Source of the DNA: JAXHTH01 sp034211115
GTDB lineage: Bacteria > Planctomycetota > Phycisphaerae > Phycisphaerales > SM1A02
Reading direction: 5' to 3'
NCBI GenBank assembly: GCA_034211115.1
Contig: JAXHTH010000200.1
Coordinates: forward strand, 1 to 36,422
Length of the DNA stretch: 36,422 bases
Under the pieces are notes generated by a model. That model saw nothing but the letters and a program-made list of their open reading frames with translations, ran no database searches and was not told where the DNA came from. Shown one piece after another: positions 15,182-23,323 of the stretch (its first letter is position 1; each line of letters starts with the position of its first letter). Made by a program: the position numbers and the translations under genes.

Positions 15182-17536
15182 TCAGGATTCTCGGGCGGCG
15201 AGGGAGGCGGCGGCGATCGCCGCCTGACCGAATGCTAGGCCGCCATCGTTGGCGGGCACCTCGCGATGCACGAGCACTTCAAGATTCTCCGCCTCCAGCC
15301 GCCGCGCGGTCAGGTCGGTCAGGAGGCCGTTGCAGAACACGCCCCCGCTGAGGGCGACGGTCCGGATATCGAGCCGATCGGCGATGATCCGCGCCGCCCG
15401 GGCCATGCCGTCGGCCAGCGCATCGTGGAAGAACCACGCCAGCGATGACGGCGATTCGCCCCGGTCGATCAATCCGATGAGCAACGTCAGCAGCGGGCGG
15501 TGATCGAGTTGCAGCAGGCCGTCTGAATTGTCGTCGGAGATCAGGGCGATCACGCCCTCGCCGCCTGGTTGTGACGTGGCCGACGCGGCGGACGCCTCGA
15601 GCATCAGCCCGCTCATCGCTTCGTAGTGGTTGTACCCGGTCACGCCGAGCAGGGCCGCGGCGGCATCGAAGAGACGGCCCATCCCCGAACTCGGCGGGCA
15701 GTTCAGATCACGCGCCGGCAGCGAGGCAATGTCCCGACGCCGACGATCGTCCGGAATCGCACGCTTTGCCAGCGGATGATCGGCCGCGTTCGATCCCAGC
15801 GCATCGGTCATCCAGCTCAGGGCGCAGCGTCCGACCTGCTTCGCCGCCGCATCCCCACCGGGCAGGCGGAGCGGTCGCAGTCGGCCGAGGCGCTCGTAGC
15901 CGACGAGGTCGCCGACGAGGATCTCTCCGCCCCAGGCGGTGCCGTCGTCGCCGTAGCCCACCCCGTCGCAGATCAGGCCGATGCAGCGGTCGGTTCGATC
16001 GTGCTCGGCCAGCAGCGCGGCGAAGTGCGCGTGATGATGCTGCGTCGTGATCAGTTCGATCCCCGCCCTCGCCGCCTCGCGTTTCGCATACCGGCGACAC
16101 ATGTAACGCGGATGCGCATCGCAGGCGATCCAGCGCACATCGACCTCGAAGAGGCGCGTGAGATCTTCGATCGTCTGCTCGAAGCGGCGGTAGGCGAGGG
16201 TGTAGGTCAGGTCGCCGATGTGCTGGCTGAGAACGGCGCTGTCGCCGGTCACGACGGCGACGGCGTTCTTGAGTTCCCCGCCCACGCACAGCCCGGGCCG
16301 CGGCGCCGGCACCGGCAGCGTCAGCGGGGCCGGAACGTAGCCGCGGGCGCGCCGGATCAACGCGATTCCGCGCGGAGCGTCGATCACGATCGAATCATCC
16401 ACCGCCCGCTCGATCGGCCGATCGTGCAGGAGAAACGCATCGCACATTCCGCGCAGGCGAGCCAGGGCTTCCTCATCGTCCTTGATGAGCGGGTCATCGG
16501 ACTCGTTGGCGCTGGTCATCACGAGCGGGCCGAGCCCCTCGGCGAAGAGCAGGTGCTGCATCGGCGTGTAGGGGATCATGATCCCCAGGCGATGGCAGCC
16601 GGCCGTCACCGATTCGGCAATTGCTTCGCCGCCCTCGCCGCCGTCATCGAGCCGATCCGACAGCACGATGGGACAGATGGGCGATCGGAGCAGCGCCGAG
16701 GCCCGGCGGCGCAAGCGCACGTGGCGCGCGGCGGTCGGAAGATCCCTCACCATGACGGCAAAGGGCTTGTGATCCCGCCGCTTTCTCTCGCGCAGCCGGC
16801 GCACGGCCCCCTCATCGCAGGCATCGACGACGAGGTGATATCCGCCCAACCCCTTCATGGCGAGGATGCGCCCGGCGCGGAGGAGCTCGGCGGCGCGCGC
16901 CGTCGAATCGCCGTCCATTGCCTCGCCGTCGCCGTTGAGCAGGCGAAGCTGTGGACCGCAATACGGACAACACACGGGCTGCGCGTGAAAGCGCCGATCG
17001 GCAGGATCGGTGTACTCCCGCGCGCACGCCTCGCACATCGCGAAGTCGGCCATTGTCGTCAGCGGGCGGTCATAGGGCAGATCGCGCACGATCGTGTAGC
17101 GCGGGCCGCAGTTCGTGCAGTTGATGAGGCCATGCCGGTGGCGCCGATCGTCTTCATCGAACATCTCGCGCAGGCAGTCGCCGCAGACGGCCGAATCGAC
17201 GGTGACGCGACCGCGGTCGGTCCCCGCACGCTCACTCTGGATGATGCGGAAGCACCCCTCGACAGTGTCGGCCGGCTCTTCTTCCACAACGCGGACGGCG
17301 GTGACGCGGGCCAGCGCCGGCGCGTCATCGACCACGCGCCGCTGCAGTTCATCGAGCCGGCCGCTCGGGCCGCAGGCCTCGATGGTCACGCCGGACGGAT
17401 CGTTGCGCACCGACCCGTGCAACTGCAGCTCGGTGGCGAGGCGGTAGACGAAGGGGCGGAAGCCGACGCCCTGCACCTGGCCGGTGACGTGCCAGCGGCG
17501 GCGGAGGACGCGGGATGTCGAAGTATCGCAAGTCAT
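15182..17536 (-). CDS. hypF: HypF, carbamoyltransferase of hydrogenase maturation
   Basis: 784 residues from the ATG at 17536; the frame is open further upstream, but that leader is Arg-rich and unconserved. Domains in order: acylphosphatase (GQVQGVGFRPFVYRLA, about 15-105), two zinc fingers of CxxC/CxxC type (CGDC..CTNC and CEAC..CPYC), a YrdC-like nucleotide domain (LAMKGLGGYHLVVDA, KRRDHKPFAVM) and a Kae1-like carbamoyltransferase domain (HHHAH, GVGYGDDGTAWGGE). It converts carbamoyl phosphate and ATP to carbamoyl-AMP and loads HypE. It is the first gene of hypFCDE. A minus-strand TAGGAT about 50 nt upstream may be its -10 box. The carbamate kinase and carbamoyltransferases further right draw on the same metabolite. 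Confidence 0.95.
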   Translation of the reverse strand: MTCDTSTSRVLRRRWHVTGQVQGVGFRPFVYRLATELQLHGSVRNDPSGVTIEACGPSGRLDELQRRVVDDAPALARVTAVRVVEEEPADTVEGCFRIIQSERAGTDRGRVTVDSAVCGDCLREMFDEDDRRHRHGLINCTNCGPRYTIVRDLPYDRPLTTMADFAMCEACAREYTDPADRRFHAQPVCCPYCGPQLRLLNGDGEAMDGDSTARAAELLRAGRILAMKGLGGYHLVVDACDEGAVRRLRERKRRDHKPFAVMVRDLPTAARHVRLRRRASALLRSPICPIVLSDRLDDGGEGGEAIAESVTAGCHRLGIMIPYTPMQHLLFAEGLGPLVMTSANESDDPLIKDDEEALARLRGMCDAFLLHDRPIERAVDDSIVIDAPRGIALIRRARGYVPAPLTLPVPAPRPGLCVGGELKNAVAVVTGDSAVLSQHIGDLTYTLAYRRFEQTIEDLTRLFEVDVRWIACDAHPRYMCRRYAKREAARAGIELITTQHHHAHFAALLAEHDRTDRCIGLICDGVGYGDDGTAWGGEILVGDLVGYERLGRLRPLRLPGGDAAAKQVGRCALSWMTDALGSNAADHPLAKRAIPDDRRRRDIASLPARDLNCPPSSGMGRLFDAAAALLGVTGYNHYEAMSGLMLEASAASATSQPGGEGVIALISDDNSDGLLQLDHRPLLTLLIGLIDRGESPSSLAWFFHDALADGMARAARIIADRLDIRTVALSGGVFCNGLLTDLTARRLEAENLEVLVHREVPANDGGLAFGQAAIAAASLAARES

Positions 17537-17745
17537 GGCGCGATAAGGGGATGCGACCGTCCGCTTGGAGCTCCTCCCGCCGGTCCTTATCCTACGGGGC
17601 TTCCGCGCATTCCGCCTCCGTGTCCTGAAGATTTCCCGTCGGCGACAGCGTCTGCAGCGCGTCGCCGTCGTCTGGCGAGCCTGCGCCGCCACCGGTAGTC
17701 TGTGGCGCGTCACGAGATGTTGGTTTGAGCCCGAAGGAGCCGCGC

Positions 17746-19254
17746 ATGACCTTCGCGATCGCCTTCGCCGTCTATACGCTCTTTATTGTCGCGGTGGGGA
17801 TCTACTCGGCCCGGTACGCGAGGCGGAGCGACGAGGATTACTTCCTCGCCGGGCGTTCGCTGGGGCCGTGGGTGGCCGCGCTGTCCGCCTCCGCCTCCAG
17901 CGAATCGGGCTGGGTCACCCTGGGGCTGGTCGGCTGGGCGTTCCGCGAGGGGGTGACCGCATACTGGATCATCCCCGGTTGTGTACTGGGCTTCCTCTTC
18001 AACTGGCTCTTCATCGCCGCGCGGATGCGCCGGCATTCGGAGCGCATCGGGGCGCTGACGCTGCCGGACTTCTTCTCGTCCAGCTTCCGCGAGCGGGTCC
18101 CCATCCTGCGGATCCTGAGCGTGATCGTGATCCTGACGGCGATGTGGCTGTACGTGGCGGCGCAGTTCAACGCGGCGGGCAAGTCCTTCGCCGCCGCCTT
18201 CGACGGCCTGCCCTACTGGATCGGCGTGGTGATCGGGACGGTGATCGTTCTCTTCTACACGGTGATCGGCGGCTTCCGCGCCGCGTGCTGGACGGATTTC
18301 GTGCAGGGCCTGGTGATGGTGGGCACCCTGATCGTCTTCCCCATCTACCTGCTCACGTCGACGGGCGGGGTTGATTTTCTGCGAACGGGGCTCTCCAGTG
18401 CAGGCGGAGACTACGCGCTTTCGTTCTGGCCGCAGAAGACCGGGGCCGCGCTCATCGGCTTCCTGCTCGGCAGCGGCGCGCTGGGGATCAACCTCGGCTA
18501 TCCCGGCCAGCCGCATGTGCTGGTGCGGTTCATGGCGCTGAAGGATCGCCGGCACGCGATCATGGGCGGGATCATCTCGTCAACCTGGGCGACGCTGGTG
18601 TATCTGGGGGCGGTGACGGTGGGGCTCGTGGTGCGGGCGATGACGGAAGGCGGCGGGTCGGCGTGGACGGAGGCCCTCGCCGCCGACGTGCAGAGCGGCG
18701 TCACCGACGTGGGCGACGCGGGACTGGTCCTCGCGGCCCGGCACCTGATCCCCGGGGTCATGTCGGGGATGGTTCTCGCCGCCGTCCTCGCCGCCATCTG
18801 CTCGACCGCCGACAGCCAGCTCGTCGTCGCCGCCAGCAGTTGCGCCAACGACATCTACAGCCGGCTCGTCGATCGCAGCGGCCGCATCGGGCACATGCTC
18901 ATCAACCGAACGGTGGTGTTCGCGCTGGGGATCGGGGCGGCGCTGCTCGTGATCGACGCGGAGGTGGAGGTGTTCAAGTTCGTCCTCGATTTCGGCTGGG
19001 CGGTGCTGGGCGCGTCCTTTGCCCCGCAGGTGATCCTGCTGCTGCTGTGGAAGAGGGCGTCCTACGCCGGCTGCATCGCGGGCATGCTGGCGGGGTTCAC
19101 GATCGCGCTCATCTGGCCGCACGTGTGGGATGCAGCCGAGCACGGCGGGGTGGCGGTGTACAACCTGACGCTGGGGTTCGTTGTCGCGATGATCGTGAAT
19201 GTCATCGTGAGCCTGGTGTTTCCGGGACGGCGCGTGAGCGCGGAGCAGGGGTGA
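17746..19254 (+). CDS. putP: Sodium:solute symporter, PutP (proline) type
   Basis: 502 residues of the SSS family with about 13 membrane segments. The first helix and the region ALSASASSESGWVTLGLVGW correspond to the PutP sodium/substrate core; later signature segments include FYTVIGGFRAACWTDFVQG and AICSTADSQLVVAASS. AAGGAG (17734-17739) six bases before the ATG fixes the start. Transcription diverges from hypF across a 209-bp gap that holds a possible -10 (TAGTCT). Proline is the best guess for the substrate, given rocD nearby and family resemblance; other sodium-coupled substrates (pantothenate, sugars, short acids) occur in the wider family. Confidence 0.85.
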   Translation: MTFAIAFAVYTLFIVAVGIYSARYARRSDEDYFLAGRSLGPWVAALSASASSESGWVTLGLVGWAFREGVTAYWIIPGCVLGFLFNWLFIAARMRRHSERIGALTLPDFFSSSFRERVPILRILSVIVILTAMWLYVAAQFNAAGKSFAAAFDGLPYWIGVVIGTVIVLFYTVIGGFRAACWTDFVQGLVMVGTLIVFPIYLLTSTGGVDFLRTGLSSAGGDYALSFWPQKTGAALIGFLLGSGALGINLGYPGQPHVLVRFMALKDRRHAIMGGIISSTWATLVYLGAVTVGLVVRAMTEGGGSAWTEALAADVQSGVTDVGDAGLVLAARHLIPGVMSGMVLAAVLAAICSTADSQLVVAASSCANDIYSRLVDRSGRIGHMLINRTVVFALGIGAALLVIDAEVEVFKFVLDFGWAVLGASFAPQVILLLLWKRASYAGCIAGMLAGFTIALIWPHVWDAAEHGGVAVYNLTLGFVVAMIVNVIVSLVFPGRRVSAEQG

Positions 19255-19293
19255 ACGGCGCAGCGTGGAAGTGACGGGATGTGCGGAGCTGAC

Positions 19294-19325
19294 CCGGATC
19301 TTCCTCGCGGACTCGTCAGATCCGG
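19294..19325. terminator. Hairpin between convergent putP and nuclease genes
   Basis: Perfect 8-bp inverted repeat CCGGATCT/AGATCCGG (19294-19301 and 19318-19325) with a 16-nt loop, in the 90-bp gap between two convergent stops. There is no U-tract, so factor-independent termination is uncertain. Confidence 0.35.
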
Positions 19326-19344
19326 CTTCCCCGGGGTGAGTTGA

Positions 19345-20145
19345 TCATGCGAGGACGCCCAGGGCGCTGGAGGCGGCGCTGCTCGCGGCGACGGCGATGT
19401 TGCGCAGCAGACGCTGACGGTACTCCTCGCGCGGCGCGAGAATCGGCGGCCGGACCGTCACCTCCAGCCGCGATCGGCCGAACAGGTCGGCGTTGGGGTC
19501 GTCATCGTGCAGCGCCGCCTTCGGGCACTCCAGCAGCCCCCAGCCCGGGGGGAGCTCGCGGCGCTGGATCAGGCCCCGCGGGGCGGCGATGTAGAGCCGG
19601 TCGGCGAGGGCGTAGCGGGCCGCCATGCAGAACTTCGTCTCCCCGTGGAGCATCCGATCGAGGCGGCGCAGACGCCGGAGCACCTGCCGGTAGGCGGGCA
19701 GGCGGCTGGCTGCGAAATCCCATTCCTCCAGCTCGGTGAACAGGGCGGTGCCCGCACGGCGGAGGTGAGGCTCCTCGATCCTGATCCGCTTCTCCTCCAG
19801 GGATCGCCGGAACCGATCCAGATCCGCGCGCAGCGTCAGGAGACGATTCGTGTCGCGCCGGTCGCGGAGGAAATCGGCGCGGGACTGCTTGCATTCGATG
19901 AGGACGGTCCGAGGGGGCCGTCGCCGGCGCCGGCGGCCGTTCCCCGCCGTCGATCCGTTGGGGGCGATCGCGCCGCCTTCGCCGAGAAATGGCCGCTCCA
20001 GGCCGATGGTGTCGGTGTATCCCGCCACGTCGACGCGGTAGCGCCGGATCGGGCAGCGGACCTCGAGGGCCACCGCGGGGCAGCCGTGCTCGCGAAGGAA
20101 CGCGACGGCCAGTTGCTTCAGCTTCCGGTGGGCGGCGGTCTCCAT
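19345..20145 (-). CDS. Predicted PD-(D/E)XK-superfamily nuclease
   Basis: 266 residues. Glu28 (ALEVRCP), Asp39 (YRVDVAG) and Glu84-x-Lys86 (VLIECKQS) form an E-D-ExK arrangement like that of PD-(D/E)XK nucleases, including the MmcB/VRR-type DNA repair branch. An Arg-rich insertion (GNGRRRRRRPPR) separates the Asp and ExK strands. The C-terminal half has conserved-looking segments (TKFCMAARYALADRLYIAAP, GWGLLEC) of unknown role. It has no methylase or helicase neighbour, so a restriction role is not supported; it is a lone gene divergent from the pyrB-like gene. The superfamily call is moderate; the function is open. Confidence 0.65.
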   Translation of the reverse strand: METAAHRKLKQLAVAFLREHGCPAVALEVRCPIRRYRVDVAGYTDTIGLERPFLGEGGAIAPNGSTAGNGRRRRRRPPRTVLIECKQSRADFLRDRRDTNRLLTLRADLDRFRRSLEEKRIRIEEPHLRRAGTALFTELEEWDFAASRLPAYRQVLRRLRRLDRMLHGETKFCMAARYALADRLYIAAPRGLIQRRELPPGWGLLECPKAALHDDDPNADLFGRSRLEVTVRPPILAPREEYRQRLLRNIAVAASSAASSALGVLA

Positions 20146-20229
20146 GGCGGCAAGAGGCTATCACCGATCGGTGGGCGGGCGTGCGGTCCGATCGTTCCAT
20201 CGGCCGCCGGCGGCCGGCGGCGCCAACTT

Positions 20230-20245
20230 GTCCCCGGCCGGGGAC
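20230..20245. other. 16-bp perfect palindrome in the divergent nuclease/pyrB region
   Basis: GTCCCCGGCCGGGGAC lies midway in the 217-bp region between two divergent starts. It could be an operator, but GC-rich DNA produces such palindromes easily. A weak plus-strand -10 (TACGAT, 20264-20269) follows it. Confidence 0.3.
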
Positions 20246-20362
20246 GGCGGGGCGGAAGTGCGGTACGATTGGCCCGTCGTCGCTCCGTCGGTCGCCCGGG
20301 TGCGGCCGGCGCTCGCCGTGTCTCGGCGCTCCCGTGCGAGCCCGCCCCGAAAGGTCGTCGTG

Positions 20363-21469
20363 ATGAGCCACGCTCTGGTGGAAGTACCCCTGCCCATGAA
20401 GGATCTGAAAACACTCACCTGGCCCGAGTTTGACGAGTTGTCGCCGCGCGAGAAGGGGCAGTATCTGCTCGCCCCCGAGGGGAATCTCCAGGCGGTCGTC
20501 TTCTCCCAGCAGTTCAATCGCGAGCTGCTGGATCACCTCATCGAGCTGGCGGAGCTGATCCGCTCCTCGCATTACAACGAGCAGCTTCGGGCGTATGTCC
20601 GGACCCTGCTGGCCACGAAGTCGTGCGCGCTGTACTTCACGCAGCCGTCCACGCGAACGTTTACGTCCTTCTCGCTCGCCGCGCAGACGGTGGGGATGAT
20701 CAACGAGGAGATCCGGGATCCGGAGATGTCTTCGGTCTACAAGGGCGAATCGGAGCTGGACACGCTGCTCACCCTCTCCGAGCTCGTGGACACCGTGATC
20801 ATGCGCCAGGGCGACCGGTCCGTCATCGAGCGCTTCGCGTTCGAGGTGATCACGCGCGGCCTGCCCACCCGGATTCTCAACGGCGGCAGCGGCAGCGACC
20901 AGCACCCGACGCAGGCGCTGCTCGAGCTCTACACGCTCGTGTCGCATTTCGACCTGAATCGGACCGATGCGACGTTCGAGGTGGCGATCGTGGGTGACTG
21001 CAAGCGATCCCGAACCGCGCGATCGCTGTCCTACCTGCTCGCGCTCTACCCGCGGATCAAGCAGACGTTCATCGCGCCCGAGGAACTGCAGATGGGCGAG
21101 GATCTGATCGAGTACCTGGACGAGAACGGCATCAGCTACGAGCTCTCCGACGACCTGGACGGCAAGCTGCCCGAGACCGACGCCGTGTACATGATGCGCA
21201 TCCAGGACGAGTACGGCACCACGAGCGAAGAGACCCGCCAGCGGTACGAGGACTACCGGTTGACGACCGAGCGGGTGGCGAGGATGAAGGAGACGGCGTG
21301 CGTGCTGCACCCCCTGCCCCGCCGCGCCGAGCTGCCCATCGAGGTCGACGCCGACCCCCGCGCCATGTACTGGGAGGCGGTGAACCGGGGCAAGTTCATC
21401 CGCGTCGCCCTCCTGCTGCACATGTTCGGCAAGGATGACATCGAGAAGATCAAGGCCCGGGCGTACTGA
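20363..21469 (+). CDS. pyrB: Aspartate carbamoyltransferase-like transcarbamylase
   Basis: 368 residues, about 60 more than a usual catalytic chain; the excess is mainly N-terminal plus small insertions. Carbamoyl-phosphate motif STRTFTSF (96-103), the swinging loop SSVYKGES with Lys127, HPTQALLELYT (181-191), MRIQDEYG (288-295) and HPLPRRAELP (316-325) all match the aspartate, not the ornithine, branch. The second Arg of STRTR is Phe here. The ATG at 20363 has AAAGG about 10 nt upstream; Met12 is an alternative start. It is expected to make carbamoyl-aspartate for pyrimidines, but no other pyr gene is adjacent; argF, rocD and arcC are. A different acceptor specificity is possible. Confidence 0.82.
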   Translation: MSHALVEVPLPMKDLKTLTWPEFDELSPREKGQYLLAPEGNLQAVVFSQQFNRELLDHLIELAELIRSSHYNEQLRAYVRTLLATKSCALYFTQPSTRTFTSFSLAAQTVGMINEEIRDPEMSSVYKGESELDTLLTLSELVDTVIMRQGDRSVIERFAFEVITRGLPTRILNGGSGSDQHPTQALLELYTLVSHFDLNRTDATFEVAIVGDCKRSRTARSLSYLLALYPRIKQTFIAPEELQMGEDLIEYLDENGISYELSDDLDGKLPETDAVYMMRIQDEYGTTSEETRQRYEDYRLTTERVARMKETACVLHPLPRRAELPIEVDADPRAMYWEAVNRGKFIRVALLLHMFGKDDIEKIKARAY

Positions 21470-21626
21470 CCGGCATCGCCTTCCCCGGTCCGGCCCGATA
21501 ATCCGGCGGCGTGAAGCGATCCGGTCTGGCGCGGATGGGCAGGGTCCGATGCGCCGATTCCCGCCAATCGCGGCGTTTTCACCGCCGCGCCCACACCGCG
21601 TAATCGATGCTCTGAACTGCGAACCC

Positions 21627-21644
21627 GCGGGCGGCGTCGCCCGC
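21627..21644. terminator. Hairpin downstream of the pyrB-like gene
   Basis: Perfect 7-bp stem GCGGGCG/CGCCCGC with a GCGT loop in the 234-bp gap before the pseudopilin gene. It lies 158 bp past the pyrB-like stop and lacks a T-run, so termination is only possible. Confidence 0.3.
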
Positions 21645-21703
21645 CGGACCGGCGAATGGGCGGAATGGGCGCGCCGCGCGCTCGCAGCTCCCGGAACCAT
21701 GCG

Positions 21704-22198
21704 ATGAGCAGGCAACAGGCAACGATGGACAAGGCGAGGCGGGCTTTCACCCTGATCGAGATCCTCATCGTCGTCGTGATTCTCGGCGTGCTCGCGGCGA
21801 TCGTCCTCCCCCAGTTCGTGGGGGTGACCGGGGACGTCGAGCGCGGCACCTTCGTCGCCGACATCCGCATCTTCGTCAACGCGGCCGAGCGATACCGGCT
21901 CGACACCGGCGAATACCTGGAGGACTCCTCCTCCGGCGATTGCCCCGCGGGACTGGAGGCGTACATCGAGGAGGCGAAGTGGGAGTCCGTCACGCCGATC
22001 GGCGGCGTGTGGGACGCGGAGCTGGACTCCTTCGGCATCAGGTCCGCCCTCGGCGTGCACTTCAACGGCGAAGGCGAGACCCGCGACGACGCCTACATGC
22101 TCCTCATCGACGACGCCTTCGACGACGGCGATCTCGCCACCGGCGTCTTCCGCAAGCTCGCCGGCGATCGATACTACTTCGTCATCGAGGATGTCTGA
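21704..22198 (+). CDS. Type II pseudopilin / prepilin-like protein
   Basis: 164 residues (157 if the ATG at 21725 is used). A short basic leader (KARRA) precedes FTLIEILIVVVILGVLAAIVLP, the N-methylated pilin helix with Glu5. The residue before the cleavage site is Ala, not the usual Gly, as is frequent in planctomycete pseudopilins. The rest (residues 40-164) is acidic and resembles GspG-like globular domains only loosely, with a GGVWDAELD stretch. It is isolated: no other type II secretion or pilus gene is nearby, and its stop is 17 bp from the convergent argF stop. It would be processed by a prepilin peptidase encoded elsewhere. Confidence 0.82.
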   Translation: MSRQQATMDKARRAFTLIEILIVVVILGVLAAIVLPQFVGVTGDVERGTFVADIRIFVNAAERYRLDTGEYLEDSSSGDCPAGLEAYIEEAKWESVTPIGGVWDAELDSFGIRSALGVHFNGEGETRDDAYMLLIDDAFDDGDLATGVFRKLAGDRYYFVIEDV

Positions 22199-22215
22199 GT
22201 AAGCACATCGGGTGA

Positions 22216-23151
22216 TTACGCCCCGACGAGCGCCATCAGCGCCTTCTGCGCGTGCAGGCGATTCTCCGCCTGGTCGAAGATGACGCTGTGGGGCGTGCGC
22301 GAGACGTCGTACTCGATCTCCTCGCCGTAATGGGCGGGCAGGCAGTGCATGATGATGGCCTCGCCGTCGGCGACGTCCAGCAGCTTCCCGTTGACCTGGT
22401 AGGGCATGAAGAAGTTGCGGCGCTCCTCCGCCTCCGCCTCCTGCCCCATCGACGCCCAGACGTCGGTGTAGATCACGTCCGCGCCGCGGCAGGCCTCCAT
22501 CAGATCAGTGCTCACCGCGATGGTGCAGGCGTTGGCTTCCGCGATGGCGCGTGATTCCCCGAGGATGTCGGCGTTCGGCTCGTAATCGGGTGGCGTGACG
22601 ACGGTGAGGTTCATTCCCAGCAGGGCCGCGCCGTACATCAGCGAATGCGCGACGTTGTTGCCATCGCCGCTGTAGACGACGTTCAGCCCGGTCAGACCGC
22701 CCTTCTTTTCCCACATGGTCTGGAGATCGGCGAGGATCTGGCACGGATGCTCCAGATCCGACAGGCCGTTGATGACGGGAACCGTCGCGTGCTGCGCGAG
22801 ATCGACGATGATGTCGTGGCCGAACACGCGGGCCATGAGCATGTCGCAGTACCGGCTGAGCACGAGGGCGATGTCCTCGGTGGTCTCGCGCTTCCCGAGG
22901 CTGATGTCGGCCGGCGCGAGATAGATGGCGTGCCCGCCGAGCTGGGTCATCCCGACCTCGAAGGACACGCGGGTGCGCAGCGACGGCTTCTGGAAGATCA
23001 TCCCCAGCGTCTTGCCGGCGAGGAGCGGATGCGCCTGCCCGCGAAGCTGTTCGAGCTTCAGCGCTTCGGCGGTCTTGAGGATCTCCCACAGTTCCTCGGC
23101 GGTCAGGTCGCGGATGGAAACGAGGTTCCGCCTTCTGAGGTCTACGGCCAT
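22216..23151 (-). CDS. argF: Ornithine carbamoyltransferase
   Basis: 311 residues, normal family length. Carbamoyl-phosphate loop KPSLRTRVSFE (Ser57-Arg61), HPCQILADLQT (135-145), the ornithine-branch DVWASMGQE (230-238) and HCLPAHYGEE (269-278) are all present. It interconverts ornithine plus carbamoyl phosphate and citrulline. AAAGG lies 9 nt before the ATG. It is on the same strand as rocD upstream, 172 bp away across a repeat-bearing gap, and near arcC. It could act in arginine synthesis or, with carbamate kinase, in citrulline breakdown; the sequence alone does not tell which direction is used. Confidence 0.95.
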   Translation of the reverse strand: MAVDLRRRNLVSIRDLTAEELWEILKTAEALKLEQLRGQAHPLLAGKTLGMIFQKPSLRTRVSFEVGMTQLGGHAIYLAPADISLGKRETTEDIALVLSRYCDMLMARVFGHDIIVDLAQHATVPVINGLSDLEHPCQILADLQTMWEKKGGLTGLNVVYSGDGNNVAHSLMYGAALLGMNLTVVTPPDYEPNADILGESRAIAEANACTIAVSTDLMEACRGADVIYTDVWASMGQEAEAEERRNFFMPYQVNGKLLDVADGEAIIMHCLPAHYGEEIEYDVSRTPHSVIFDQAENRLHAQKALMALVGA

Positions 23152-23196
23152 CGTGTCACGCCTTTACGAGATTCGTTTGTCCGGGAGGAGGAGGAG

Positions 23197-23228
23197 CACC
23201 GCCGAGGCGCAGGGGACGCAGAGAAGAA
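23197..23228 (+). repeat. Interspersed repeat, copy A
   Basis: The pattern CACCGCCGAGGCGCAGGGG followed by ACGCAGAGAAGAA matches copy B at about 26 of 32 aligned positions (eye alignment, one gap). It belongs to a short 'CACCACAGAGGCGCAGAGG' type of intergenic repeat that I recall from planctomycete and related genomes. It lies in the argF-rocD gap in opposite orientation to copy B. Confidence 0.65.
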
Positions 23229-23323
23229 CATACACGGAAAGGAGAGATCGCGTTGGTGGTGCGGTTCTCAGTTCTTGAGCAGAACGGGCGTCATCCTGTC
23301 AGGCGATTCGCCCGAAAGAGCGT

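Noticed and set aside
15626..17698. 690-codon plus-strand frame opposite hypF
   Set aside because: Antisense shadow of a clearly real gene, with no recognisable domain and no start context.
19502..22060. 852-codon minus-strand frame spanning the nuclease, pyrB-like and pseudopilin genes
   Set aside because: It runs antisense through three supported genes and in another frame of one; the composition is typical of a GC shadow.
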